Of a DNA stretch of 64,000 bases, positions 34,879-42,405 are shown piece by piece. The stretch covers positions 62,001 through 126,000 of the forward strand of contig NZ_VILB01000001.1 of the NCBI RefSeq assembly GCF_009712035.1. Reading direction: 5' to 3'. How positions within the stretch are numbered: position 1 is the first letter of the stretch; every line of letters starts with the position of its first letter. The notes beneath the pieces are model-generated. The model had not been told where the DNA came from, searched no databases, and saw nothing but the letters and a program-made list of their open reading frames with translations. Made by a program: the position numbers and the translations under genes. This stretch comes from Anabaena sp. UHCC 0187 (GTDB lineage Bacteria > Cyanobacteriota > Cyanobacteriia > Cyanobacteriales > Nostocaceae).

Positions 34879-36273
34879 ATGACAACTAAACTTACTGACG
34901 TTCAAAATCTCCTCTCAGATTTAATTTCCCGTTACTCTTCTCGTGTGGATTATTTGATGATTCGTTTGGAAGAAGCCGAGGGAACAGATATTGTTTTGCG
35001 TGGTGATAAAGTGGAAACTCTCAGCGAAGGGATTTCCATTGGTGGCCATGTTCGCACTTGTTATAAAGGTGGCTGGGGTTTAAGTAGTTTTAATAAATTA
35101 GCAACCATTGAAGAACGTATAGAAGAAGCCATTGCCGCAGCCCGGATAGTGGGTGATGAAGAGACTATACTTGCAGCGATTGATCCCGTGCAAGCCGTAT
35201 GTAAATTACCTCTATTGGGTACTGATCCCCGTCAGGTTTCGCTAAAGCAGAAAAAGCAATTATGCGATCGCTATACTGACCTTTTGAAAACAGTTGATCA
35301 CCGCATTACTACTACCTCCGTTCATTATAGTGACAGTACCCAAAGAGTAATTATTGTCACTTCTGAAGGAACTTTCATTGACCAATCTTGGGTAGATATG
35401 GAAATGCGCTTTGCTGCTACAGCCAGGAATGGAGACACTGTTCAAACTGGCAGAGAAACCACAGGTTCTCGCAAAGCCTACGAAGACTTAACTAATTTAG
35501 ACAAGCAAGTTAAAGGTGCAGCAGAAAGAGCAGTTACGTCTTTATCTTTACCGCCTGTCAAAGGTAATACTTACACCGTAGTTATTGATCCCATTCTCAG
35601 CGGTTTATTTGTTCATGAAGCTTTCGGACATCTTTCGGAAGCAGATATGGCCTATGAAAACCCCGATATTCTCGAAGTTATGACTTTAGGAAGACGTTTT
35701 GGACCCCAAGAACTGCAAATATTTGATGGTGCTGCACCCCAAGGACATCGCGGCAGTTATTTTTACGATGATGAAGGTACACCGGCGACGACTACCCAAT
35801 TAATTGAAGATGGTGTATTAGTTGGTAGACTCCATTCCCGTGAAACTGCTGGTAAATTAGCAGAAAAACCCACAGGAAATGCCCGTTGTCTCAATTATCA
35901 CTATTCCCCCATTGTGAGAATGACAAATACCTGGATTGAACGGGGTAAAACTCCCGTCGCGGATTTATTTACGGGGATTAAAGAAGGTGTTTTTGCCCAA
36001 AATTGGTTAGGGGGAATGACGAACGGGGAAATGTTCACTTTCAGTGCTGGGGAAGCTTGGATGATTAGAAATGGCAAAATTGCTGAACCTGTGAAAGATG
36101 TCACCCTTTCCGGTAACGTATTCCAAACCCTCGCAGATATAGAAGCCATTGGTGATGATTTTTACTGGGATGAATCGGGGGGTTGTGGTAAAGGTGGACA
36201 AAATGGTTTACCTGTTGGTTGCGGTGGTCCCAGTTTGCGAATTCGGGATGTTGTGGTGGGGGGGGAAAGTTAA
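34879..36273 (+). CDS. tldD: TldD/PmbA family metalloprotease
   Basis: 464 residues of the TldD subunit type. The Zn motif GLFVHEAFGHLSEADM (HExxxH) is complete. Supporting motifs are GSYFYDDEGTPATTTQLIEDG and the C-terminal NGLPVGCGGPSLRIRDVVVGG. In E. coli, TldD with TldE degrades unfolded peptides and trims modified peptides; a partner TldE gene is not in this window. Frame and length are normal. CGCAAAGGCG repeats follow the stop. Confidence 0.9.
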   Translation: MTTKLTDVQNLLSDLISRYSSRVDYLMIRLEEAEGTDIVLRGDKVETLSEGISIGGHVRTCYKGGWGLSSFNKLATIEERIEEAIAAARIVGDEETILAAIDPVQAVCKLPLLGTDPRQVSLKQKKQLCDRYTDLLKTVDHRITTTSVHYSDSTQRVIIVTSEGTFIDQSWVDMEMRFAATARNGDTVQTGRETTGSRKAYEDLTNLDKQVKGAAERAVTSLSLPPVKGNTYTVVIDPILSGLFVHEAFGHLSEADMAYENPDILEVMTLGRRFGPQELQIFDGAAPQGHRGSYFYDDEGTPATTTQLIEDGVLVGRLHSRETAGKLAEKPTGNARCLNYHYSPIVRMTNTWIERGKTPVADLFTGIKEGVFAQNWLGGMTNGEMFTFSAGEAWMIRNGKIAEPVKDVTLSGNVFQTLADIEAIGDDFYWDESGGCGKGGQNGLPVGCGGPSLRIRDVVVGGES

Positions 36274-36282
36274 ATTTTAGTC

Positions 36283-36311
36283 TCACGCAAAGGCGCAAAG
36301 GCGCAAAGGAA
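36283..36311. repeat. CGCAAAGGCGCAAAGG dispersed repeat
   Basis: Three CGCAAAGG units between the convergent tldD and coaE genes. Confidence 0.7.
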
Positions 36312-36323
36312 GAAAGAGGGTAT

Positions 36324-36914
36324 TTAAATACCCTTTTTTATGACTACATCTATTTGTTTTAATAGTGATTCTAGGGTTGAGGAATTATCTAGATTTATGT
36401 TAGCACGAGCGATTTTTTCAGCAATGGGTAATTGACTGTTAATTCTCGCTGTTGCTTGTGCTGGGGTTAAATTATTTCGTTCTATTAATCGCTGTTGTTG
36501 CTGTTGTGCTGAACAAGATACAACCCAAATTTCATTAACTAGATTTTCTAACTTGGCTTCAAATAATAGGGGAATGACCAAAATTAAAGTATTTGCAGAG
36601 GATTCGTTAATAGCTTTATCAAAACAATTTCTTACATAAGGATGAATTATACCTTCTACCCAATGACGTTCTTCTGGATGATTAAAGATAATTTCTCCTA
36701 ATTTTGCTCTATTTAAATTACCATCATTTAATATAATATCCTTACCATATTTTTCAGCAATTTGTGACAAAATAGGAGAACCTACAGATACAGCATCTCT
36801 CGCATAAATATCTGCATCTAAAATCGGTACATTGTAAGCCGTAGCTAAATAATTAGCAACCGTACTTTTACCCGTCGCAATACCACCAGTTAAACCAATT
36901 AAATTTCTACTCAT
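36324..36914 (-). CDS. coaE: Dephospho-CoA kinase
   Basis: A 196-residue P-loop kinase performing the last step of coenzyme A synthesis. N-terminal LIGLTGGIATGKSTVANYLA is the Walker A. VPILDADIYARDAV carries the conserved Asp of the DAD motif. LVIPLLFEAKLE and ARINSQLPIAEKIARA with the lid Arg residues follow. It lies 81 bases behind hemD on the same strand, separated by a CTCTGCG repeat. Confidence 0.94.
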   Translation of the reverse strand: MSRNLIGLTGGIATGKSTVANYLATAYNVPILDADIYARDAVSVGSPILSQIAEKYGKDIILNDGNLNRAKLGEIIFNHPEERHWVEGIIHPYVRNCFDKAINESSANTLILVIPLLFEAKLENLVNEIWVVSCSAQQQQQRLIERNNLTPAQATARINSQLPIAEKIARANINLDNSSTLESLLKQIDVVIKKGI

Positions 36915-36957
36915 TAGTCAGTTATCAGTTGTTAAATAAAGATATTTAAACCTCTTC

Positions 36958-36996
36958 CTTTTCCGTCTCTGCGACCTCTGCGTCTCTGCGGTTCGT
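36958..36996. repeat. CTCTGCG-type dispersed repeat
   Basis: GTCTCTGCGACCTCTGCG plus TCTCTGCGGTTCGTT between hemD and coaE. Confidence 0.8.
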
Positions 36997-37793
36997 TACT
37001 CTTTTATTACATATTTAATTATAGCATTAGTTAACCCTTCTAAAGTATATTCTTCCGCTTCAATATCTACCCTTCCAAAGACAGAATGACAAGTTTTTGA
37101 AGTTTGAGGACCAATGGAAGCTATACAAACTCTGGCTAAATTTTCCGGGTTGTAGGTAAAAATATGTGCTGTTAATTGAGAGAAAAATAAGACAGTTTTA
37201 GAACTAGCAAAAGTAATGACATCTATGGTATTATTAACCAAGGCATATTCAGCCGCAGCCGGGATACCTTGAGGACAGCAAGATTCATAAGCAGGAACTT
37301 CAATTACTTCTGCACCTTTCGCGGTTAATTCTTTAACTAATACTTCCCTTCCACCACTTTCAACCCTGGGAAATAATATCTTTTTATCTGTTAGTGATTC
37401 GGGAAAGTTTTCCACTAAGGAATCAGCAACAAAGTTAGGAGGAATAAAATCAGCTTGAATATTTTGCTTTTGCAAACTTTGGGCGGTTTTTTCACCGACA
37501 ACGGCAATTTTTACCCCAGCTAAAGCAGTTTTATCTTGACCAGATGTTTCTAATCTACTAAAAAAGTATTCTACACCATTACTAGAAGTGAGAATTAGCC
37601 AATTGAACGTTGATAAATTTAAAATTGCCTGATCTAAAGCTTCCCAACTGCTAGGGGGGCCAATTTCCAAAGTTGGCATTTCTATGACTTTAGCACCTGC
37701 GGAGGTTAAGCGATCGCTAAATTGATTTGATTGTCCCACGGAACGGGTAACTAAGATGGTTCTACCAGCGAGGGGGAAAAGATTTTGATTCAC
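36996..37793 (-). CDS. hemD: Uroporphyrinogen-III synthase
   Basis: 265 residues from the GTG at 37793 (MNQNLFPLAGRTILVTRSVG). A longer frame reaches 37904, but its extra residues (LLSVFAPLRLCAKSKI) are just a translated CGCAAAG repeat and overlap cobA. The HemD fold is marked by ILVTRSVGQSNQFSDRL, WLILTSSNGVEYFF, VVGEKTAQSL, and IDVITFASSKTVLFF. It closes hydroxymethylbilane to uroporphyrinogen III, substrate of the CobA encoded just upstream. Confidence 0.9.
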   Translation of the reverse strand: MNQNLFPLAGRTILVTRSVGQSNQFSDRLTSAGAKVIEMPTLEIGPPSSWEALDQAILNLSTFNWLILTSSNGVEYFFSRLETSGQDKTALAGVKIAVVGEKTAQSLQKQNIQADFIPPNFVADSLVENFPESLTDKKILFPRVESGGREVLVKELTAKGAEVIEVPAYESCCPQGIPAAAEYALVNNTIDVITFASSKTVLFFSQLTAHIFTYNPENLARVCIASIGPQTSKTCHSVFGRVDIEAEEYTLEGLTNAIIKYVIKE

Positions 37794-37814
37794 GGTTGTT
37801 GCATTAATAATTTT

Positions 37815-37852
37815 TGATTTCGCGCAAAGACGCAAAGGGGCAAAGACGCTAA
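37815..37852. repeat. CGCAAAGACGCAAAGG repeat between cobA and hemD
   Basis: Four degenerate CGCAAAG units. The element overlaps the N-terminal extension of the longest hemD frame, which is why a downstream GTG start is preferred. Confidence 0.75.
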
Positions 37853-37869
37853 GAAGAGATTTTTTTATA

Positions 37870-38589
37870 TTACAGGTAGTCACGTAATCGGACAACTTCA
37901 CCAATGACTATAACTGCGGGAGAGAGAGATAAACCAGCAGTTTGTTGGAGGATATTTCCCAGTTCTCCTGTCCAGATTTGTTGGTTTGGTGTTCCAGCCC
38001 AACGGATTATAGCAATGGGTGTAGAATAGGATTTTCTATATTTTATCAGTTGATGGATTATTTCTGATAAATTTTTTCCTCCCATCAAAATTACTAAGGT
38101 TTCTAGGCTTGCTAATGCTTCCCAGTTTAAGGTTTCTGGTTCATGGGCTGTACAGACGGCAAAACAACGACTAAGAACGTTATCTGTGAGGGGAATTCCG
38201 GCTAATAGCGGTGCGGCTAATGCAGAAGAAATTCCGGGAATTATTTCAAATTCACAACCTGCTTTTTTTAATGCTTCAATTTCTAAAAGACAGCGACCAA
38301 ATATAAAAGGATCTCCTGATTTTAGTCTAATAACTTGTTGTCCTTCTAAGCAATATTTTACCAGTAAATGATTAATTTCAGTTTGGGAAGTGCTGGGTTT
38401 ACCACCCCGTTTACCAACATCTATTTTTAGACAATCAGCGGGGACACAATCTAATAATTGACTATCAACTAAAGCATCATAAACTAATACTTGAGCAGTT
38501 CCCAAAAGCCGATAGGCTTTAACTGTTAAATATTCCACATCTCCAGGGCCAGCACCAACAAGATAAACTTTACCCATTTCTGTAATCAT
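37870..38589 (-). CDS. cobA: Uroporphyrinogen-III C-methyltransferase
   Basis: 239 residues (235 if ATG 38577, MGKVYLVGAGPGD, is used). SAM-binding VYLVGAGPGDVEYLTVKAYR, the VYDALV and DVGKRGGKPSTSQ segments, VIRLKSGDPFIFGR, and IIPGISSALAAPLLAGIPLT are all diagnostic of SUMT. It methylates uroporphyrinogen III to precorrin-2, the first step to siroheme and corrinoids. Unlike CysG it has no dehydrogenase/chelatase domain. It lies directly upstream of hemD. Confidence 0.94.
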   Translation of the reverse strand: MITEMGKVYLVGAGPGDVEYLTVKAYRLLGTAQVLVYDALVDSQLLDCVPADCLKIDVGKRGGKPSTSQTEINHLLVKYCLEGQQVIRLKSGDPFIFGRCLLEIEALKKAGCEFEIIPGISSALAAPLLAGIPLTDNVLSRCFAVCTAHEPETLNWEALASLETLVILMGGKNLSEIIHQLIKYRKSYSTPIAIIRWAGTPNQQIWTGELGNILQQTAGLSLSPAVIVIGEVVRLRDYL

Positions 38590-38648
38590 GTTTAGTAGTT
38601 ACTCCTAAATAAAGGTTGTTATATTATAATAAAGTTACTCAAACATGA

Positions 38649-38654
38649 TATAAT
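38649..38654 (+). promoter_or_regulatory. -10 box of the hicBA operon
   Basis: TATAAT lies only 4 bases before ATG 38659; a second TATAAT lies at 38625-38630. If the proximal box is used the message is leaderless. Confidence 0.4.
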
Positions 38655-38658
38655 CCTT

Positions 38659-38880
38659 ATGAAGTCTTTACAAGACTACACCACAGTTATTCGTCCTGAT
38701 GACAATGGTACTTATGTTGCTTATATCCCAGCAATTTCTGGTTGTCACGCTTGGGGAAAAACACCAGATGAAGCACGTCTTGAACTGAATTATGTATTTG
38801 AAATGATTCAAGAAGAATACACAGAAAAAGGTTTAGTTATGCCAGATGATATTGAATTAGTAATAGCAAATGCCAGCTAA
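38659..38880 (+). CDS. hicB: HicB family antitoxin
   Basis: 73 residues. YTTVIRPDDNGTYVAYIPAISGCHAWGKTPDEA is the partial RNase-H-like HicB domain. The short C terminus lacks a long DNA-binding extension. It overlaps the hicA toxin frame by 11 bases, so translation is coupled. In this antitoxin-first order HicB would neutralise HicA. Confidence 0.9.
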   Translation: MKSLQDYTTVIRPDDNGTYVAYIPAISGCHAWGKTPDEARLELNYVFEMIQEEYTEKGLVMPDDIELVIANAS

Positions 38881-39082
38881 AGCAAGTGAATTAGAAAGAG
38901 TTGCCAGAAAACTCGGTTTTAAAAAAGTCCGTCAAAAGGGTAGTCATGCACGTTGGCAACATTTAGACGGACGTGCAACCACTATTCCTATTCATCGAAA
39001 TTCAGAAATTGGTGGTTGGTTATTTCATGAAATTCTCAACCAGTTGAATATTACAGAGGAAGAATTTAATCAACTCAGATAA
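38870..39082 (+). CDS. hicA: HicA family mRNA interferase toxin
   Basis: A 70-residue dsRBD-like toxin. LERVARKLGFKKVRQKGSHARWQHLDGR carries the catalytic His of the GSHxxW/Y motif, followed by TTIPIHRNSEIGGWLFHEIL. The catalytic site is intact, so the module looks active. Confidence 0.92.
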   Translation: MPAKASELERVARKLGFKKVRQKGSHARWQHLDGRATTIPIHRNSEIGGWLFHEILNQLNITEEEFNQLR

Positions 39083-39140
39083 TTTTCACCTACACCTTAC
39101 CGTATAATTATACTGAAATGATTAGCCCCAACGAGTATCT

Positions 39141-40847
39141 ATGAGTCAGTGTCTTAACCCCGACTGTTTACAGCAAAATCCACCAGCGACGATATTTTGT
39201 CAACGTTGTGGGAGTAAACTAGTATTACAAGAACGGTATCGTGGTGTGCGGGTTATTGGAGAAGGTGGATTTGGGAGAACGTTTTTAGCAGTAGACGAAC
39301 AAAGATTAGATACTCCCTGTGTGATTAAGCAATTTTTACCCCAACAGTCGGGAAGTGCGGCTTTAGAAAAAGCGACGGAGTTATTTAAACAAGAAGCTTT
39401 TCGACTGCGAGATTTAGGGAAACATTCACATATTCCTGATTTACTAGCATTCTTTCCTCAAGAAGGAAGATTATATTTAATTCAGGAATTTATCGAAGGT
39501 AAAAATCTGTTAGATGAATTACAACAAAAAGGAAAATTCAGCGAGTCGGAAGTTAAACAGATATTAATTGAATTATTACCTATTTTACAATTTGTCCATG
39601 ATAACAAAGTCATTCACAGAGATATTAAACCAGAAAATATTATTAGAAGTTCTCAAACTGGTGCTTTATTCCTAATTGATTTTGGAGTTTCTAAGGAAGT
39701 TGGTGGCAGTGTTCTGACTAGAGTGGGGACGATTACGGGAACGCCGGGATATGCACCACCAGAACAATTTCGCGGGATGGTTTTTCCTAATAGTGATCTT
39801 TATAGTTTAGCTGTTACTTGTATTCGTTTATTAACGGGATGTTTCCAAAAAGCTGATGATTCTGATGCACTTTTTGATTCTATGAGAATGCAGTGGATAT
39901 GGAAACAATATGTTTCTGTGAGTCAGGAGTTAGAAATAGTTTTAGATAAGATGTTGCAAGATTTACCGATTAATAGGTTTCAGTCAGCAAATGAGGCTTT
40001 AGCAGAATTACAAACTCAGAAATTTCCAACACTATCAAAATTATCAGTTTCTTCTAAACCTGTACAAACAGTTTTACCAAAAATTAATTCCCCAAAAATA
40101 CCCTCATCCTTTATAGAAAATTTAGGTAATTATGTATTTTTAGAAATGGTAAAAATACCAGGGGGAAAATTTATTATGGGTTCACCACATGGGGAAGGAG
40201 ATGATTCTGAAAAACCTCAACATCAAGTTATAGTTCCACCTTTTTTTATGGGGAAATATCCTGTTACTCAAGCACAATGGGAAAGAATAGCAGCTTTACC
40301 GAAAGTGAAGATTGATTTACACCCTCAACCCTCCCACTTCAAAGCTAAAGGTGTAAATCTTCCAGTTGAAAGAGTATCATGGCATGACGCGCAGGAATTT
40401 TGCGCCAGAATAAGTAAACATACAGGTAAAATATATCGCTTACCTAGTGAAGCAGAATGGGAGTATGCTTGTCGTGCTGAAACCACAACTCCTTACTATT
40501 TTGGTGACAGTATTACCTTAGATTTAGCAAATTATAGTAAATTTATATTCGGAAAAACCACAGATTTAGGAAAGTTTCCTCCCAATAATTTTGGCTTGTA
40601 TGATATGCACGGTAATGTATGGGAGTGGTGTGAAGATGGCTGGCATGAAAATTATATAAATGCGCCTATTTGGCCTAATAACAGTATTCCTTGGATTAGT
40701 AGCAATGATGTCCATGTAATGCGCGGTGGTTCATGGGGTAGTGATGCTGAGACTTGCCGTTCCGCATATCGTCACTACAGCAACCCATACGACAGGTGTT
40801 ATGACTACGGTTTTCGGTTGGTAGTTTCGGGTGGAGGGACTCTTTAA
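39141..40847 (+). CDS. Ser/Thr protein kinase fused to FGE-sulfatase (C-type-lectin-like) domain; probable DGR target
   Basis: 568 residues. An N-terminal zinc ribbon (CLNPDCL...FCQRCGS) precedes a Hanks kinase (~30-290) with GEGGFGRTFLAVD, VIKQF, VIHRDIKPENII and LIDFGVSK, then APPEQ. A linker leads to a formylglycine-generating-enzyme/SUMF1-like domain (~330-568): MVKIPGGKFIMGSPHGEGDD, PVTQAQWERI, RLPSEAEWEYACRA, DMHGNVWEWCEDGW, VMRGGSWGSD, GFRLV. The enzyme's copper-binding Cys pair is not evident, so this is a binding rather than an oxidase domain. Residues 533-556 show the codon pattern of a diversity-generating retroelement variable region. Likely a cytoplasmic sensor kinase. Confidence 0.9.
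   Translation: MSQCLNPDCLQQNPPATIFCQRCGSKLVLQERYRGVRVIGEGGFGRTFLAVDEQRLDTPCVIKQFLPQQSGSAALEKATELFKQEAFRLRDLGKHSHIPDLLAFFPQEGRLYLIQEFIEGKNLLDELQQKGKFSESEVKQILIELLPILQFVHDNKVIHRDIKPENIIRSSQTGALFLIDFGVSKEVGGSVLTRVGTITGTPGYAPPEQFRGMVFPNSDLYSLAVTCIRLLTGCFQKADDSDALFDSMRMQWIWKQYVSVSQELEIVLDKMLQDLPINRFQSANEALAELQTQKFPTLSKLSVSSKPVQTVLPKINSPKIPSSFIENLGNYVFLEMVKIPGGKFIMGSPHGEGDDSEKPQHQVIVPPFFMGKYPVTQAQWERIAALPKVKIDLHPQPSHFKAKGVNLPVERVSWHDAQEFCARISKHTGKIYRLPSEAEWEYACRAETTTPYYFGDSITLDLANYSKFIFGKTTDLGKFPPNNFGLYDMHGNVWEWCEDGWHENYINAPIWPNNSIPWISSNDVHVMRGGSWGSDAETCRSAYRHYSNPYDRCYDYGFRLVVSGGGTL
40737..40808 (+). other. Putative DGR variable region (VR) at the 3' end of the kinase-FGE gene
   Basis: Codons 533-538, 543, 545-548, 550-551 and 553-556 are GGT AGT GAT GCT GAG ACT; TAT; CAC TAC AGC AAC; TAC GAC; TGT TAT GAC TAC. 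All but one end in C or T and nearly all are one or two substitutions from AAC/AAT. They alternate with invariant CRSA, R, P, R and GFR. This is what adenine mutagenesis of an Asn-rich template yields. The preference for C-ending codons is unlike the rest of this AT-rich gene. Confidence 0.6.
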
Positions 40848-40880
40848 TTCTTTACCCTTTCAAATACTTTTAATCGAAAA

Positions 40881-40922
40881 TGTCAGAATCAGGATATCCA
40901 GGATTTTAGGATTTACAGGATT
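40881..40922. repeat. TCAGGATATCCAGGATT dispersed repeat
   Basis: Close copy of 15071-15115 and inverted relative to 41170-41215. Confidence 0.75.
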
Positions 40923-41169
40923 TGATTTTCAGCTAAATCCCTACACTGGTTTAAAAAGAAAATCTCTTCCTTTTCTTCTTTGCGTCTTTTCTTCTTTGCG
41001 ACTTTGCGCGAAATAATTGTCTGATAGCGAAGCGTGGCGTAGCCATATCAGGATATCCACCGATTAAAGGATTAGCAGGATTTTGTGTGAAGTTTGATTT
41101 TTGGGGATGTGAGAATTTTTGGATGTTACCTGAATTATGATGTAGGAAAGATATGATAGTTCATCAAAT

Positions 41170-41215
41170 AAAAATCCTGTAAATCCTCAAATCCTGAGTA
41201 TCCTGATTCTGACAA
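41170..41215. repeat. Inverted copy of the TCAGGAT dispersed repeat
   Basis: AATCCTGTAAATCCTCAAATCC then TGAGTATCCTGATTCTGAC is the reverse complement of 40881-40922 with few differences. The pair could form a large cruciform. Confidence 0.75.
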
Positions 41216-41299
41216 TTAAAAGTTATAGACTTCAAGAATGTATTTATTATATTTTGAGGTTATGTTATTTTAAATTTGTACCCATAATTGGAAAAACAA

Positions 41300-41530
41300 A
41301 TGCGTAAACAAACCATTCAATATACATCACCATTAGATGCTTTAGTTGCGGTTACAAAACGGTTAAGTATCTATGAAAACCAACAAAAAATGGATTCTGA
41401 AGAATTTTTTTACCAATATAATCAAGGTATATTATCAGATGATGCCCTATTTATAGAATGGGCAAATGATTACCGTCACTACCTTGCTTTACGTCAGGAA
41501 ATAGAGCAAAGATTTAACTATGCTGCCTAA
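41300..41530 (+). CDS. Small hypothetical protein, putative antitoxin of a DUF6516 pair
   Basis: 76 residues from ATG 41300; the longer frame at 41288 uses TTG. Sequence: KQTIQYTSPLDALVAVTKRL, then a helical acidic segment (DDALFIEWANDYRHYLALRQ). No known domain is recognised. The downstream frame starts inside its stop region (ATG 41520), the coupled arrangement of toxin-antitoxin pairs, and DUF6516 toxins are usually preceded by such a short helical gene. Antitoxin role is inference. Confidence 0.6.
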   Translation: MRKQTIQYTSPLDALVAVTKRLSIYENQQKMDSEEFFYQYNQGILSDDALFIEWANDYRHYLALRQEIEQRFNYAA

Positions 41531-41903
41531 TATTCTATCTGATTACCTCAATCAAGTTGAGCAGGCAGTTCTTATGTACAGTAATGTTTATGTCGAACGT
41601 TACGAAGAGGAAATTTTGACTCCCAACCGAGCTAATATCAGAATTTGATTGCGTTTCAATCAGACACATTTACTGGAAATAAATGAAGCTATCGTAGTCG
41701 CAGACAATCAATTACAATTTCTCGATTACCGTTACCATTTTAAAAACGAACATAATCACCTGATTTTTCGTTATGATAGCACCCCTCACTTTCCTAATCT
41801 GCCGAACTTTCCCTATCATAAACACTTACCAGATGATGTAATTGCTTCTGATAAACCTGAAATCTCTCAAGTTCTAAAAGAAGCAAATGGACTATTAATT
41901 TAA
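41520..41903 (+). pseudogene. DUF6516-type toxin broken by an in-frame TGA
   Basis: From ATG 41520 the frame reads MLPNILSDYLNQVEQAVLMY...LTPNRANIRI, then TGA at 41646-41648, then continues in the same frame as LRFNQTHLLEINEAIVVADN...LDYRYHFKNEHNHLIFRYDS and ends KEANGLLI. The joined ~126 residues have the layout of DUF6516 proteins (RANIRxRLRF, LLEIxEA, YRYHFxN, FRYDxxPH). One CGA-to-TGA change explains the break. Confidence 0.75.
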
Positions 41904-41939
41904 CATCAATAATCCCAAAAATCATCAAAATCCCAAAAA

Positions 41940-42401
41940 TCACAGTTTAGACATTTTATCCAACAAAGCACTAACCTTTTTAGCCCTTTCTGGTTGACGC
42001 TGTTTTTGCAATAACTCCTTTGCTTGAACTAAATTACTTTTCGCTTCTACTTCCTGTTGTTCCTGCATGAGAATATTTGCTAAACGTAAATAAGCATCAG
42101 GATTTTTAGGACTGCTATCAATTACTTCACAAAATAACGCTTTTGCTTCGGCAATTTGTCCCTTCTGATTTAAAATATCTCCTAACAGCAAACGTACCAT
42201 ATCATTGGTAGAGTTGATAGCAATAACTTTTCTTAAAGCTATTTCGGCATTTTCAAAATCTTTGGCTTGATAAAAGTTGATGCCTTTCTGAAATAAATTC
42301 GAGGTAATCAATGTTTTGATACTCAAATAACCAAGAATAGCAAGACCAAAAATGACTACAGAAATAGCGATAATATTGGAAGTGGGAAATGTTTCTAACA
42401 T
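41940..42401 (-). CDS. TPR protein with N-terminal membrane anchor
   Basis: 153 residues. A transmembrane helix at ~9-30 (IIAISVVIFGLAILGYLSI) is followed by two to three tetratricopeptide repeats (GINFYQAKDFENAEIALRKV, VRLLLGDILNQKGQIAEAKA, PDAYLRLANILMQEQQEVEA). Probably a protein-protein interaction factor. It starts 4 bases behind the stop side of the hpt gene and shares its strand, so they may be co-transcribed. The stop lies in an AATCCCAAAAATCACAG repeat. Confidence 0.8.
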   Translation of the reverse strand: MLETFPTSNIIAISVVIFGLAILGYLSIKTLITSNLFQKGINFYQAKDFENAEIALRKVIAINSTNDMVRLLLGDILNQKGQIAEAKALFCEVIDSSPKNPDAYLRLANILMQEQQEVEAKSNLVQAKELLQKQRQPERAKKVSALLDKMSKL

Positions 42402-42405
42402 GAAT

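Larger units (their letters stand above)
40848..41299. other. 452-base repeat-rich intergenic region
   Basis: It holds an inverted pair of the TCAGGATATCCAGGATT element (40881-40922 against 41170-41215), a third copy (41046-41083), a TTTGCGTC/TTTGCGACT repeat (40975-41012) and one GCGTGGCGTAGCCAT (41032-41046). No gene is visible; the 61-codon frame at 40831-41016 is translated repeat. Confidence 0.7.

Noticed and set aside
40831-41016. 61-codon frame after the kinase-FGE gene
   Set aside because: Overlaps the end of the kinase gene and translates the TCAGGAT and TTTGCG repeats (LCVFSSLRLCAK).
40848-41299. DGR template repeat or accessory gene next to the putative VR
   Set aside because: No second GGSW...CRSA...GFR-like segment and no reverse-transcriptase frame exist here or elsewhere in the window.
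41646-41648. Programmed TGA read-through or selenocysteine in the DUF6516 frame
   Set aside because: No SECIS-like hairpin or Cys-containing context is evident; the simplest reading is a nonsense mutation.
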